Assembly (NCBI RefSeq): GCF_004339465.1
Contig: NZ_SMFY01000008.1
Span: 1-46,701, forward strand
Source: Ancylobacter aquaticus
GTDB lineage: Bacteria > Pseudomonadota > Alphaproteobacteria > Rhizobiales > Xanthobacteraceae
Reading direction: 5' to 3'
DNA length: 46,701 nt
Below the pieces are notes generated by a model. The model was not told where the DNA came from. It ran no database searches and saw only the letters and a program-made list of their open reading frames with translations. Made by a program: the position numbers and the translations under genes. Shown here piece after piece: positions 1-8,287 of the stretch (the first letter of the stretch is position 1; each line of letters starts with the position of its first letter).

Positions 1-1779
1 GCCGTCCAAGGGCGTCACCAGGATGCTGGCGCTGGGGCTGAACCGATCGCCGGAATAGCCGGTGAAGGGATCGCCCGGCGTGCCGGCGGTCGTGATGCCG
101 TTGAAGGAGGTGTTGTAGGTCAGGTACTCCGCCCCGGCGCCCATTTCGAGCCAGGTAGTGGGCTCCCACGTCACCCGCGCGAACAGCGCGCCGACCTCCC
201 GCTCGCCATTGGCCGGGATAGCCCAGAGCGCCACGTCGGAGGGGTTATAGGCCTGGGTCGGCCGTGCATCCTCATACACGTAGCTACCGCCATAGCTCAC
301 CGCGAGCGGCATGTCGCCGATGACGAAGCGTGACGTATTGCTCGCGTTCATGCCGACATTCTCCGACTGCTGGTCGAGCGCCTCCACCTCGCCGAGCGAC
401 ATGAATATGTTTGTCTCTTGCGTGTTTGAGGCATAGGCGTCGAACTTGAAATCGACGAGATCGGTACTGGTCGGCGTGTAGCGATAGCGCAGGGTACCCT
501 GGTTGATGTCCACCGAAGAGAGCGGCAGCTGGCTTGTGACGCCATTGCCCGCCGTTATGACAGAGGGCGAAACCTCGCCGAACTCGTTGCCGTAGTAGAG
601 ATAGGCGATCTGCAGCTGCTGCTCGTCGGTGGGACGGAAGGTGGCCTTGAGCAGGGCCGAGGTCACGTCCTCCGAGGTGTTGTAGACGAGCTGGCCGTGG
701 CCGTAATTCGACAGCGGCACCTTCTCACCGAGATAGTCGATCGTGGTCTGCGAACCCTGTGTGCCGGCAAAGTAGTTGCCGCTCTTGCGCCGCACGAAGG
801 CACCGACGACATCGACATTGTCCTCCCGCGCCGCGAGGGCGAAGCTGCCATTGGTGATGTCCGCCCCATCCGGGTCGCCGAACGCCGGCTCGCTCGCCCC
901 GACCACCGGGGCGATGGAATTTGTGGCGAGACCGGCCCGCGCACGCACGCCCCAGCGCTCGCCGGCTTTGAGGATGTCCTCGACGTTCAGCGTCTCCATG
1001 GCGATGGTGCCGCCGATGGCGCCGGCCACCGCGCCGTCCGGGCCTTTGGTGATGGTGATGCCGGAGATGAGGTCGGGATCGACATAGGTGCGGCTGTCGA
1101 TGCCGGAATAGCCGCGATAGCTCGACGTTGATTGCTGCGAACCGTCGATCGTGGTGGCGACGCGGTTCTGGCCCTGTAGGCCGCGAATATTGGGGTCGAT
1201 CGAGGCGCCATTATTGCCGCCGCCGGAGATCACGCCGGGCGTTCCCTGGAAGAGCGCGCCGGCGGTCTGGGGCGGGAAGCGCTCGATCTCCTCGCTGGAG
1301 ATGTAGTTGGTGGAGCCGGTCGTCTCGAAGGGCAGGTCGGCTGCCGAGCGGGCGCCGGCAACGTCGATCGTGCCGAGCTCGATCGCGCCATCCGCGTCGC
1401 CGCCCTGCACCGCCCCGCCAGTGGGCGCGTCTTCCCCCGGCACCTGGATCGTCACCGCCCGGGGCCCGACGAAGCGCCAGCTGATCCCCGTCCCGGCCAG
1501 CATGATGCGCAGGGCCTCTTCCGGGGGGAAAAGCCCGTTCACCGGCCGGGACATGATCTCATAGGCCTTGGTGCCGGAATACAGCACCTGGAGCCCGGCA
1601 TGCACGGACAGGTCGGCAAGGGCGCGCGGCACCGGCATGGAGGCGATGGAGAGGGCGACGCTCTGGCCGCCACCTTGCGCCTGGGCGTGCGGCGCCCCGG
1701 CGGGAAGAGCCGTGAGCGCGGTTCCCGCCAGAAGGCACAGGGCGAGCAGGCGCAGGCGTCGGGTAGGCATCATCCTCAT
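1..1779 (-). CDS. TonB-dependent outer-membrane receptor with N-terminal signalling (STN) domain, 3' end outside window
   Basis: Outer-membrane active transporter for an iron source, probably haem or haemoprotein. The visible 593 codons begin with a signal peptide (about residues 1-33, ending near AHAQA). A secretin/TonB STN domain follows (about 40-95), the type that relays ligand binding to a FecR protein. A plug domain then carries the stretch DGSQQSTSSYRGYSG and a KGP turn, reminding me of HasR/haemoglobin-type receptors, and the barrel begins. The C-terminal barrel lies beyond the left edge. The start is the first of three nearby ATGs (1779, 1773, 1770). The gene lies 107 bp downstream of fecR, in the order sigma factor, anti-sigma factor, receptor. 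The family is sure; the ligand is inferred and could instead be a ferric siderophore. Confidence 0.88.
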   Translation of the reverse strand, partial: MRMMPTRRLRLLALCLLAGTALTALPAGAPHAQAQGGGQSVALSIASMPVPRALADLSVHAGLQVLYSGTKAYEIMSRPVNGLFPPEEALRIMLAGTGISWRFVGPRAVTIQVPGEDAPTGGAVQGGDADGAIELGTIDVAGARSAADLPFETTGSTNYISSEEIERFPPQTAGALFQGTPGVISGGGNNGASIDPNIRGLQGQNRVATTIDGSQQSTSSYRGYSGIDSRTYVDPDLISGITITKGPDGAVAGAIGGTIAMETLNVEDILKAGERWGVRARAGLATNSIAPVVGASEPAFGDPDGADITNGSFALAAREDNVDVVGAFVRRKSGNYFAGTQGSQTTIDYLGEKVPLSNYGHGQLVYNTSEDVTSALLKATFRPTDEQQLQIAYLYYGNEFGEVSPSVITAGNGVTSQLPLSSVDINQGTLRYRYTPTSTDLVDFKFDAYASNTQETNIFMSLGEVEALDQQSENVGMNASNTSRFVIGDMPLAVSYGGSYVYEDARPTQAYNPSDVALWAIPANGEREVGALFARVTWEPTTWLEMGAGAEYLTYNTSFNGITTAGTPGDPFTGYSGDRFSPSASILVTPLDG

Positions 1780-1886
1780 CGTGGGTCCCACATGTTCTGC
1801 CTGAGCCGGGTGGACGGCATCGGCGAGCTCCTCAGTGGGTATGACGAAGGCCGCGGGCGGACTCCCCCAGTGTGCGGCTCACAAAA

Positions 1887-2867
1887 TCATCTCAGAACGA
1901 TGAGCGCGTTGGTCAGGCGTAGCGACGACACGCCGAGTGTGGCCTCGATCATGTCGATGACGGACGCGGGATCGCGCGTGTCGAACACGCCGGTGACGGG
2001 GAGCGCGCGCACCCGCTCGCTGAGGATCAGAATGCGGCCGCGCTGGTAGCGGTTCAGTTCCTCGATCAACGCGCCGAGCGGGGCGCGGAAGAACACCATC
2101 TGCCCCCGGCGCCAGGCGGTGGCGGTTTCCGCCTCGAAAGGCCGGACCTCGCCGAGACCGCTGGAGGTGAGGCTCCCTTCCTCGCCCGGGGAAAGCCGCA
2201 GCGAGGCCTCGGGACGGGCGGCGGCCGCCAGGCTGACGGCGCCCTGCAGCAGGCTGACCTCCGTGACATCCTCCCGCAGCCGAACATTGAAGCTGGTGCC
2301 GGTGACGCGCACCTCGCCCTCGCCGGTCGACACTACGAAGGGGCGTTGCGGATCAGGCACGACCTGAAAGAACGCCTCGCCCCGGAACAGCCGGACCCGG
2401 CGCTGCGCGGGATCGAGATCGACCGCCAGTGCGGTGTCGGTGTTGAGCTCGACCACCGAGCCATCGTCCAGCCGGATCGTCCGCTGCTCGCCGACCGCGG
2501 CGATGTAGTCCGCGCGCAGATTCTCCAGCCCGCCGCGCCGCATCCATTCGGCGCCTGCCAGCGAGAGACAGAGCAGCAGCCCAGCCACGATGCCGGGACC
2601 CAGCCTTCGGCGTGGGCCCGCGCTTTCGACCAGCGCCGAGATGGCGGCCTCGTCGCGCCAGCCGCCGGGCGCCCCGCCCATGGAGGCCCACAGCCGCTCC
2701 GCCTGCTCATAGGCCTCAAAATGGGTGGGATCGTCGGCGAGCCAGCCCTGGAACGCCGCATGGGTCTGGGCGTCGGCATCGGGTTCGCGCAGCCGCGCAT
2801 GCCAAAGGCTGGCCGCCTCGAAGGCGGCGTCGGCGCGCGTGGCGGGGCTGGGCCGGGGCGCAGTCAT
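1887..2867 (-). CDS. fecR: FecR-family anti-sigma factor / transmembrane signal transducer
   Basis: Inner-membrane protein that takes the signal from the loaded receptor and controls the partner ECF sigma factor. It has 326 aa. An N-terminal cytoplasmic DUF4880-like region (about 15-60, with FQGWLADDPTHFEAYEQAERLW) is followed by one membrane helix (about 91-108). A periplasmic FecR domain (about 122-215, with IRLDDGSVVELNTDT) and a C-terminal STN-like segment complete it. Length and order are those of the family. It lies between the sigma gene (100 bp upstream) and the receptor gene, as in fecIRA-type systems. The symbol marks the family; citrate is not implied as ligand. Confidence 0.92.
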   Translation of the reverse strand: MTAPRPSPATRADAAFEAASLWHARLREPDADAQTHAAFQGWLADDPTHFEAYEQAERLWASMGGAPGGWRDEAAISALVESAGPRRRLGPGIVAGLLLCLSLAGAEWMRRGGLENLRADYIAAVGEQRTIRLDDGSVVELNTDTALAVDLDPAQRRVRLFRGEAFFQVVPDPQRPFVVSTGEGEVRVTGTSFNVRLREDVTEVSLLQGAVSLAAAARPEASLRLSPGEEGSLTSSGLGEVRPFEAETATAWRRGQMVFFRAPLGALIEELNRYQRGRILILSERVRALPVTGVFDTRDPASVIDMIEATLGVSSLRLTNALIVLR

Positions 2868-2967
2868 GAATCAATCATCCGGGATCGAGCGGCCGGGCCC
2901 AGTGTGGCCCACGGATATAGACGAAGCCGCGACGGCCTGTCCCCCAGTGCCCTGCGCGCGGGACGGC

Positions 2968-3552
2968 TCAGATCGCCCGCCCGGCCGCGCGCAGGGCCTG
3001 ACGGCACTGCATCATGGCGCGCGCTATGTGCTTCTCCACCGTCTTGTCGGACAGGCCGAGCCGGGCGGCGATTTCCTTCATGGTCAGGCCGTGATCGCGC
3101 GACAGCAGGAAGACGACGCGGCATTTCGACGGTAGCGCGTCGATGGTGCGGCGCAGGAGGGCCAGTTCCTGCACACCCTGCAACGCCTCGTCCGGCAGCG
3201 GCACGGGGCAGGCAACCTCGCAGCCGGCAAGGTCGCTTCCGCAGATATAGCGCGCCCGCGCCCGCTCCCGCCGCAAATGGTCGAGCGCCATGTTGGTGGC
3301 GCAGCGGGCGAGATAGGCCTGCTTGTTCTCGGCATCGGCAAAGGCGTTGCCCCGGAGCAGGCCGACGAACACGTCCTGCACCAGGTCTTCCGCCGTGCTC
3401 GGGCTGCCGACCAGACGACGCATCGCCCGCATCAAGCGATCATGCTCGGTGCGGAACAGATGGCCAAGGTCGGAGGCGAGAGCCAGCACGGGCAATCCTA
3501 TGTCTCCAGCAAGCGGCGCCCAGCGCACCCGAGAAACTCTCTCTACAAACAA
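2968..3552 (-). CDS. fecI: ECF sigma factor, FecI type
   Basis: Extracytoplasmic-function sigma-70 that directs RNA polymerase to the receptor operon when released by FecR. It has 194 aa, with region 2 at about 28-95 (LVQDVFVGLLRG) and region 4 at about 130-185, including the HTH stretch MKEIAARLGLSDKTVEKHI. The first ~20 residues look less conserved, so a later start is possible. An Irr-box-like sequence lies 25 bp upstream of the start codon (separate entry), which would place the system under iron control. The fecI, fecR and receptor genes run in the same direction with about 100 bp between each. Confidence 0.92.
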   Translation of the reverse strand: MFVERVSRVRWAPLAGDIGLPVLALASDLGHLFRTEHDRLMRAMRRLVGSPSTAEDLVQDVFVGLLRGNAFADAENKQAYLARCATNMALDHLRRERARARYICGSDLAGCEVACPVPLPDEALQGVQELALLRRTIDALPSKCRVVFLLSRDHGLTMKEIAARLGLSDKTVEKHIARAMMQCRQALRAAGRAI

Positions 3553-3577
3553 TTAGATTGTCCAGCAATATCAATAG

Positions 3578-3594
3578 TTTAAAGACATTCTAGA
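3578..3594 (-). promoter_or_regulatory. Irr-box (ICE)-like site upstream of the ECF sigma gene
   Basis: On the minus strand the 17 bp read TCTAGAATGTCTTTAAA. The Irr iron-control-element consensus of Hyphomicrobiales, as I know it, is TTTAGAA-N3-TTCTAAA. The match is 6/7 in the left half and 5/7 in the right half with the right spacing. The site lies 25 bp from the fecI ATG, where a bound regulator would affect initiation. This is a by-eye motif match. Confidence 0.45.
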
Positions 3595-3718
3595 GTAGCT
3601 GCGACGCCAAACCCGACGGCGCATCCGGTAGAAAGCCCGGCGCAAGGCGCGTCGCCGGCCGGGGATCCGCATCTGGGCTGAACCGTCCGAAATGCCGTCG
3701 GCCTATGGCCTGCCCGCC

Positions 3719-3940
3719 TCAGGGCCGGGCGAGGCAGAACGGCGTGCCATCCACCGGGTCCTCGACGACCCGCGCCGTAACGCCGAACACGTCCCGGATC
3801 GTCGCGGCGTTGACGACCTGGCCCGGCGGACCCGAGGCGGCGAGGGCGCCATCCTTCATGAACACCATCGTGTCGGCGATGGCGGCAGCTTGGTTGATGT
3901 CGTGCAGTACCGCCACCACCGTCTTGTCATTGATGCGTAC
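3719..3940 (-). pseudogene. C-terminal remnant of a ferric-siderophore/haem ABC transporter ATPase (FecE/FepC type)
   Basis: The last ~73 codons read as the end of a FecE/FepC-like ATPase. They include KTVVAVLHDINQAAAIAD (the H-loop histidine region), MKDGALAASGPPGQVV and the usual tail VFGVTARVVEDPVDGTP. The upstream Walker A, signature and Walker B regions are missing. Upstream of about 3940 the frame continues into unrelated basic sequence. This is the scar of an iron-uptake ABC operon next to a live FecI/FecR/receptor unit. No intact partner permease or binding-protein gene is nearby. Confidence 0.75.
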
Positions 3941-4160
3941 AAGGCGCTGGCAATGGCCGCGACAGCAAGCAGCGGAAACCCTGGAACGTGCCGATTTCCG
4001 CAAGCGATGCATGAGCTAAAGCTGTCAGGATGCGTCTTGGACACCCGGCAGACGAGACATTTTTTGAGCTCATTCAATCTTGATGGCGCGATTTTTTCGA
4101 CGACGCCAGTCTTGACGGTGCCAGCCGGAGCGGCGGCAAGGGCGAACCGACCCAGACTCG
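3941..4160. other. Spacer between the ATPase remnant and the LysR gene, no gene recognised
   Basis: This stretch is lower in GC than its surroundings and includes runs such as TTTTTTGAGC and CGATTTTTTCG. Short open frames cross it, but none resembles a known family. It probably marks the junction of the deletion that removed the 5' part of the ABC ATPase gene. I saw no terminal inverted repeats or transposase fragment. Confidence 0.4.
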
Positions 4161-5114
4161 TCACGGCACCTCGACACAGCTTCTGGCCCGGCGGCCGCGA
4201 ACGGCGTCGCGCAGGTGCCCCGGGAGGGGTTCACCCCCCTGAAGGGCCGCGCACGCCGCCCGCGCATGCTTCAGAAAGGCGTCGATGATCACGATCTTTG
4301 GCGAGGCGCGCGGCCACAGCAGGCCGAGATCGCGGGCATAATCGCGGTCGTCGAGAACGATCTTGTTCAGACGAACGCCCTCCGGCCAGGGGGGCGGCCA
4401 GTCCGGGATGATCGAGACGCCCAGCCCCCGGCTGACCATGATGGTGATCGCTTCGAGCGAATCCAGCTCAAGCCGCTCGCGCGGCTTCAACCCGCGATCG
4501 TCGAGATAGCGGCTGGCGAGCCGGCCTCCCCAGTTGTTGCGGTCGTACCGGATGAACTTATGGTCGGCGAGCAGCTGGCCGATATCGGTTTCCGTCACAT
4601 CCGCAGGGGTGATGGCGATCAGCGGCTCCTTGCGCAGCTGGCACCACTCGAGGGACTTGGGCAGAACGAAGCTCGGGTTGAGGACGATCGCCGCATCGAC
4701 GCGGCCTTCCAGCACCTGGGCGTAGAGCTCCACCGAGGCCGCCCGGAGGATGCGGAAATCGACGGTCGGCAGCTCCGGGACCAGCTTTTCGAGGATCTGG
4801 GGGAGCAGCCCGGTCAGGGCGGAGGTGAAGACCCCGATCTTGAACTCGCCCCAGGCGGCGCCGTCGGCCGCCAGCAACCGCAGATTATTGATCGCCAGCA
4901 GCGCCTTCTTCGCTTCCGGCAGCAGCGCGGCGCCCGGCGGCGTTGGCACGACAGTGCGGCCCGAGCGCACGACGAGCGCGATGTTCATTTCCTGCTCAAG
5001 GGCGCGGATGCGCTGCGAGACCGCCGAGGCCGTCAGCCCGAGCTTCCTCGCCGCCTCGGCGATGGAGCCGAGTTCGGCGACGGTCACGAAGCTCTCCAGA
5101 AAATGCGTGTCCAC
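4161..5114 (-). CDS. LysR-family transcriptional regulator
   Basis: Probable regulator of the divergent hydroxyacid gene set. It has 317 aa with the standard winged HTH at residues 3-62 (FVTVAELGSIAEAARKLGLTASAVSQRIRALE) and an effector-binding domain from about 90 to 295. The tail after about residue 295 is basic and not typical. It is transcribed away from the hydroxyacid oxidase gene, with 232 bp between the start codons, the classical arrangement of a LysR regulator and its target. The effector is unknown; a 2-hydroxy acid or a product of the pathway is a reasonable guess. Confidence 0.9.
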   Translation of the reverse strand: MDTHFLESFVTVAELGSIAEAARKLGLTASAVSQRIRALEQEMNIALVVRSGRTVVPTPPGAALLPEAKKALLAINNLRLLAADGAAWGEFKIGVFTSALTGLLPQILEKLVPELPTVDFRILRAASVELYAQVLEGRVDAAIVLNPSFVLPKSLEWCQLRKEPLIAITPADVTETDIGQLLADHKFIRYDRNNWGGRLASRYLDDRGLKPRERLELDSLEAITIMVSRGLGVSIIPDWPPPWPEGVRLNKIVLDDRDYARDLGLLWPRASPKIVIIDAFLKHARAACAALQGGEPLPGHLRDAVRGRRARSCVEVP

Positions 5115-5346
5115 GGGCGCTCAACCGCTGTTGCCGCAGGATGCCCGACGTGACTGCCCCGTGTTTCCCCTGTCAAGGACAGAGCCAATATTTTGTTTGA
5201 TTTAACGAAAGGCAAAGCCAGATTTTCTTCTGTTGCCGGGCAGGTATGGTGGGCAGAAATGGAGAACGCCGAGCCCGGCTCCCGAGGTCTCGCGCAGAAT
5301 TTGGCCGTCGGCCCTCCATACGCCTCGACAACGCTGGGAGCTCCAG
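5115..5346. promoter_or_regulatory. Divergent promoter region between lysR-type gene and hydroxyacid oxidase operon
   Basis: The 232-bp gap has an AT-rich core (about 5187-5232), unusual in this GC-rich window. It contains the imperfect inverted repeat TTTGTTTGATTTAACGAAA at about 5195-5213, a size and layout that would suit a LysR (T-N11-A type) site. No clear -35/-10 pair can be assigned by eye. Confidence 0.35.
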
Positions 5347-6579
5347 ATGGATACCAACATGGCCGCGGCACAGGCGGTGCCCCTCGTCTCCGCGCCGCGC
5401 ACTGCGCGCGCGGCGGATGCCGCAAAGCCCATGGCGCGCCGCTTTCGCAAGCTGCTCGCGCTCGATGATTTCGAGAAGGCCGCCCGCCGCCACCTGCCAC
5501 GGATGGTCTACGGCTTCGTCGCGGGGGCGTCAGAGACGGGTTCGGCGCTGCGCCAGAGCCGGACCGGCTATGACCGGATCGCCTTTCTGCCGCGCACCCT
5601 GATGGACGTGTCCGGCCGGACGACGGCGACGCGGCTGTTTGAAACCGATTACAGCGCCCCTATCGGAATCTGCCCCTTCGGCGGCGCGGCCATGGTCGCC
5701 TATCGCGGCGATCTCGCTTTGGCGCGGGCCGCGCGCCATGCGGGCGTGCCGATGATCCTCAGCGCCTCCTCGCTCATTCCCCTTGAGGACGTGCAGCGGG
5801 AAAATCCCGACGCCTGGTTCCAGGCCTATCTCGCCGGCGACCTCGCGCGCATCGAGCCCCTGGTGAAGCGGGTGGCGGATGCTGGTTTCGGCACGCTGGT
5901 GGTGACGGCGGACCATCCGGTGCCCTCCAACCGCGAGAACAATCTGCGCAACGGCTTCTCCATGCCGATCAAGATCACGCCCCAGACGATGCTGGACAGC
6001 CTGCTGCACCCCTCCTGGCTGTGCGGAACGATCCTGCGTACCGTGCTGCGCCACGGCATCCCGCATTTCGAGAACATGGACGCGCACCGTGGGCCGCCGA
6101 TGTTCTCGCAGCACGCGGTGCGCAACATCAACAGCCGCGACCAACTTGCCTGGAGCCATGTCGCGGAGATCCGGCGGATGTGGAAGGGAAAGCTGGTCAT
6201 CAAGGGCGTTCTGAGCCTCGGCGACGTGCTCAAGGCCAAGGAGGCGGGCGCCGACGGGGTGATCCTGTCCAGTCACGGCGGGCGCCAGCTCGACTATGCG
6301 GTGGCGCCGATCGACATGCTGCCGGAGATCGTGGCGGCGAAGACCGGGCTGGTCACGATGATCGATGGCGGGGTCCGCCGTGGCACGGACGTGCTAAAGG
6401 CATTGGCGCTGGGCGCGGATTTCGTCTTCGTCGGCCGCCCCTTCCTCTACGCTGCGGCCATCGGCGGCGCTGCGGCCGTCGAACATGCGATCGGTCTGCT
6501 CGTCGACGAGATCGACCGCGACATGGCCCTGCTCGGCGCGCGCAATCGGTCCGAGATCACTTCGGACCTTCTCAGGTAA
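5347..6579 (+). CDS. FMN-dependent alpha-hydroxy-acid oxidase/dehydrogenase
   Basis: TIM-barrel flavoenzyme of the lactate/glycolate/mandelate family, which oxidises 2-hydroxy acids to 2-oxo acids. It has 410 aa from the ATG at 5347, which has GGGAG just upstream; the frame stays open upstream without conserved sequence. The active-site motif SSHGGRQLD is present, with the base His at residue 310 and the substrate-carboxylate Arg at 313. So are the N-terminal YGFVAGASETG segment and the FMN-phosphate region DGGVRRGTDVLKALALGAD. First gene of a set with a binding-protein-like gene 10 bp downstream, a racemase-family gene and a TTT transporter. The substrate cannot be read from the sequence; the TTT context suggests a di- or tricarboxylate-like hydroxy acid. 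Confidence 0.92.
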   Translation: MDTNMAAAQAVPLVSAPRTARAADAAKPMARRFRKLLALDDFEKAARRHLPRMVYGFVAGASETGSALRQSRTGYDRIAFLPRTLMDVSGRTTATRLFETDYSAPIGICPFGGAAMVAYRGDLALARAARHAGVPMILSASSLIPLEDVQRENPDAWFQAYLAGDLARIEPLVKRVADAGFGTLVVTADHPVPSNRENNLRNGFSMPIKITPQTMLDSLLHPSWLCGTILRTVLRHGIPHFENMDAHRGPPMFSQHAVRNINSRDQLAWSHVAEIRRMWKGKLVIKGVLSLGDVLKAKEAGADGVILSSHGGRQLDYAVAPIDMLPEIVAAKTGLVTMIDGGVRRGTDVLKALALGADFVFVGRPFLYAAAIGGAAAVEHAIGLLVDEIDRDMALLGARNRSEITSDLLR

Positions 6580-6589
6580 AGGACATCCC

Positions 6590-7300
6590 ATGGCCGGAAG
6601 CAACCTCAGCCTCTTAAGCACATTGGCGGTCGAAAAGGCCTTCAAAAGCTGGATCCTGCCGGCCTGGCACGAGCAGGGCAGGGAGATCGAGGTCGCGTGG
6701 AATCCGACGACGGTGCTGATGCGCGAGGTAGAGGCCGGGGCGCGCGCGGACGTGATCGTGCTGATCGACGGCCCCATGGCGCAGCTCGCGGCGGCGGGCG
6801 TCGTGCTGCCGGAAAGCGTGACGCCGATTGCCCGGGCCCGCGTGGGCCTCGGCATGCGCGCGGGCGCCGCCCCGCCGGATATCTCGACCCCGGAACGTCT
6901 CCGGCAGGTGCTGCTGGGCGCGCGCTCTATCGCCTATTCACGGACCGGCGCGAGCGGCATCTATTTTGCCGGCCTGATCTCCCAGCTCGGCATCGCCGAC
7001 GACATCAACGCCAGGGCGGTGGTCATCCCGGCGGGGTTCACCGGCGAGAAAATCCTCACCGGCGAGGCCGAATTCGCCGTGCAGCAGGTGAGCGAACTGA
7101 TGTCGGTGGAGGGCGTGGAGGTCATCGCCCCGTTCCCGGACGAGCTGCAGGTGCCGACCGACTTTTCGGCGGCGATCTTCCGCGAGGCGCGCGAGCCGGT
7201 GGCGGCGCGGGCCTTCCTTGCCCATCTGACCTCCGCCGTGGCACATCGCGCCTATTCCGACGGCGGGCTCATCGCCCGCTTCGACATGCAGGCCGGCTGA
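6590..7300 (+). CDS. Leaderless periplasmic-binding-protein-like protein (ModA/COG0725 type)
   Basis: It has 236 aa and a type-II binding-protein fold by sequence feel: the domain-crossing stretches ADVIVLIDGPMAQLAAAGVV and SIAYSRTGASGIYF resemble molybdate-binding ModA relatives. It starts MAGSNLSLLSTLAVEKAF, directly in the fold, with no signal peptide and no lipobox. The start is 10 bp after the oxidase stop. The protein should therefore be cytoplasmic, unlike transport binding proteins, and may act as a ligand-binding partner or an enzyme. No ABC permease or ATPase lies near it. The function is unknown. Confidence 0.75.
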   Translation: MAGSNLSLLSTLAVEKAFKSWILPAWHEQGREIEVAWNPTTVLMREVEAGARADVIVLIDGPMAQLAAAGVVLPESVTPIARARVGLGMRAGAAPPDISTPERLRQVLLGARSIAYSRTGASGIYFAGLISQLGIADDINARAVVIPAGFTGEKILTGEAEFAVQQVSELMSVEGVEVIAPFPDELQVPTDFSAAIFREAREPVAARAFLAHLTSAVAHRAYSDGGLIARFDMQAG

Positions 7301-7312
7301 CGGGAGAACATC

Positions 7313-7993
7313 ATGAGCAACGCCACTCCGCGCATCGTCCTCTTCCACGCCACGCCCGTGGCCATGGAGCCGATCAAGTCCTCCATGGCTCGTCTGTGGC
7401 CGGAGGCGGAGGCCATCAACCTGCTTGACGATGGGCTCTCGACGGACCGGGCGAAGGAAGGCCCCGAACTCTCCGATGCGCTCAGCGACCGCTTTGTCGA
7501 CTTCGGGCGCTATGCGAGCCGCATGGGCGCGGATGGCATTCTGATCACCTGCTCGGCCTTCGGGCCCGCGATCGACCGGATGAGCGCGGAGCTTTCCATC
7601 CCGGTGCTGAAGCCGAATGAGGCGATGTTCCGGGAGGCCATCGCTGCGGGCGGCCGGATCGGCATGCTGGCGACCTTCGCGCCGGCGGTGCCGACGATGA
7701 CGGAAGAGTTCGACCATTTCGTCGCCGAGGCCGGCACGCCGGCGACACTCGACACCCTCGTGGTGGCCGACGCGATCGATCGGCTGCGGCAGGGCGATGG
7801 CGAGACCCATAACCGACTGGTGGCCGAGAAGGCGCCGCACTTCGCCGGCTATGACGCGATCATGCTCGCGCATTTCTCGACCTCGCGCGCCGCCGAGGCG
7901 GTGCGGGCCGTCGTGACCATTCCGGTGCTTTCCGCGCCTGACGCCGCCGTGGTGCGAATGCGCGCGCTGGTGCAGGGGGGCCTGCCGCGCTGA
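7313..7993 (+). CDS. Aspartate/glutamate racemase-superfamily protein with a single cysteine
   Basis: It has 226 aa. The first catalytic-cysteine motif of the Asp/Glu racemase / hydantoin racemase / maleate isomerase superfamily is clear (GILITCSAFGPAID, Cys80). At the position of the second catalytic cysteine the sequence reads IMLAHFSTSRAAEAV, with serine, and the protein has no other cysteine. Known racemases use two thiols; one-thiol members can be decarboxylases or isomerases. It starts 12 bp after the upstream gene, inside the hydroxyacid set. The reaction is not known; isomerisation or decarboxylation of a hydroxy- or malonate-like acid is an inference. Confidence 0.8.
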   Translation: MSNATPRIVLFHATPVAMEPIKSSMARLWPEAEAINLLDDGLSTDRAKEGPELSDALSDRFVDFGRYASRMGADGILITCSAFGPAIDRMSAELSIPVLKPNEAMFREAIAAGGRIGMLATFAPAVPTMTEEFDHFVAEAGTPATLDTLVVADAIDRLRQGDGETHNRLVAEKAPHFAGYDAIMLAHFSTSRAAEAVRAVVTIPVLSAPDAAVVRMRALVQGGLPR

Positions 7994-8287
7994 CCGCGCT
8001 TTTCGCCGCGCCGTTCGCCGTCCCGGCGGATCGTCGTCGATGGGGGGGGCGGTCGGGACATAAGCATTTCTGACGAATGAAGCTAGACAAAGAAAGTTTT
8101 TTTGCATTTCGTTCTGTGCGATTGCTTCGAGAACGTTTCGGTCAGGCTGGGCGCCCGTGGAAGGGGGGCTGAAACCATCGCCTCAGGGCGTTCGCCAGTG
8201 CCCGCAGAAGGCATGGCCCAAGGCCGCATAAAGGCCCGTGCCCGCCCTAGACCGGCGCAACAAACATATATCCTGGGAGGAAAAAGA

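Noticed and set aside
2346..3593. Plus-strand frame of 415 codons over fecR and fecI
   Set aside because: It is the antisense shadow of two recognisable genes, with low-complexity composition.
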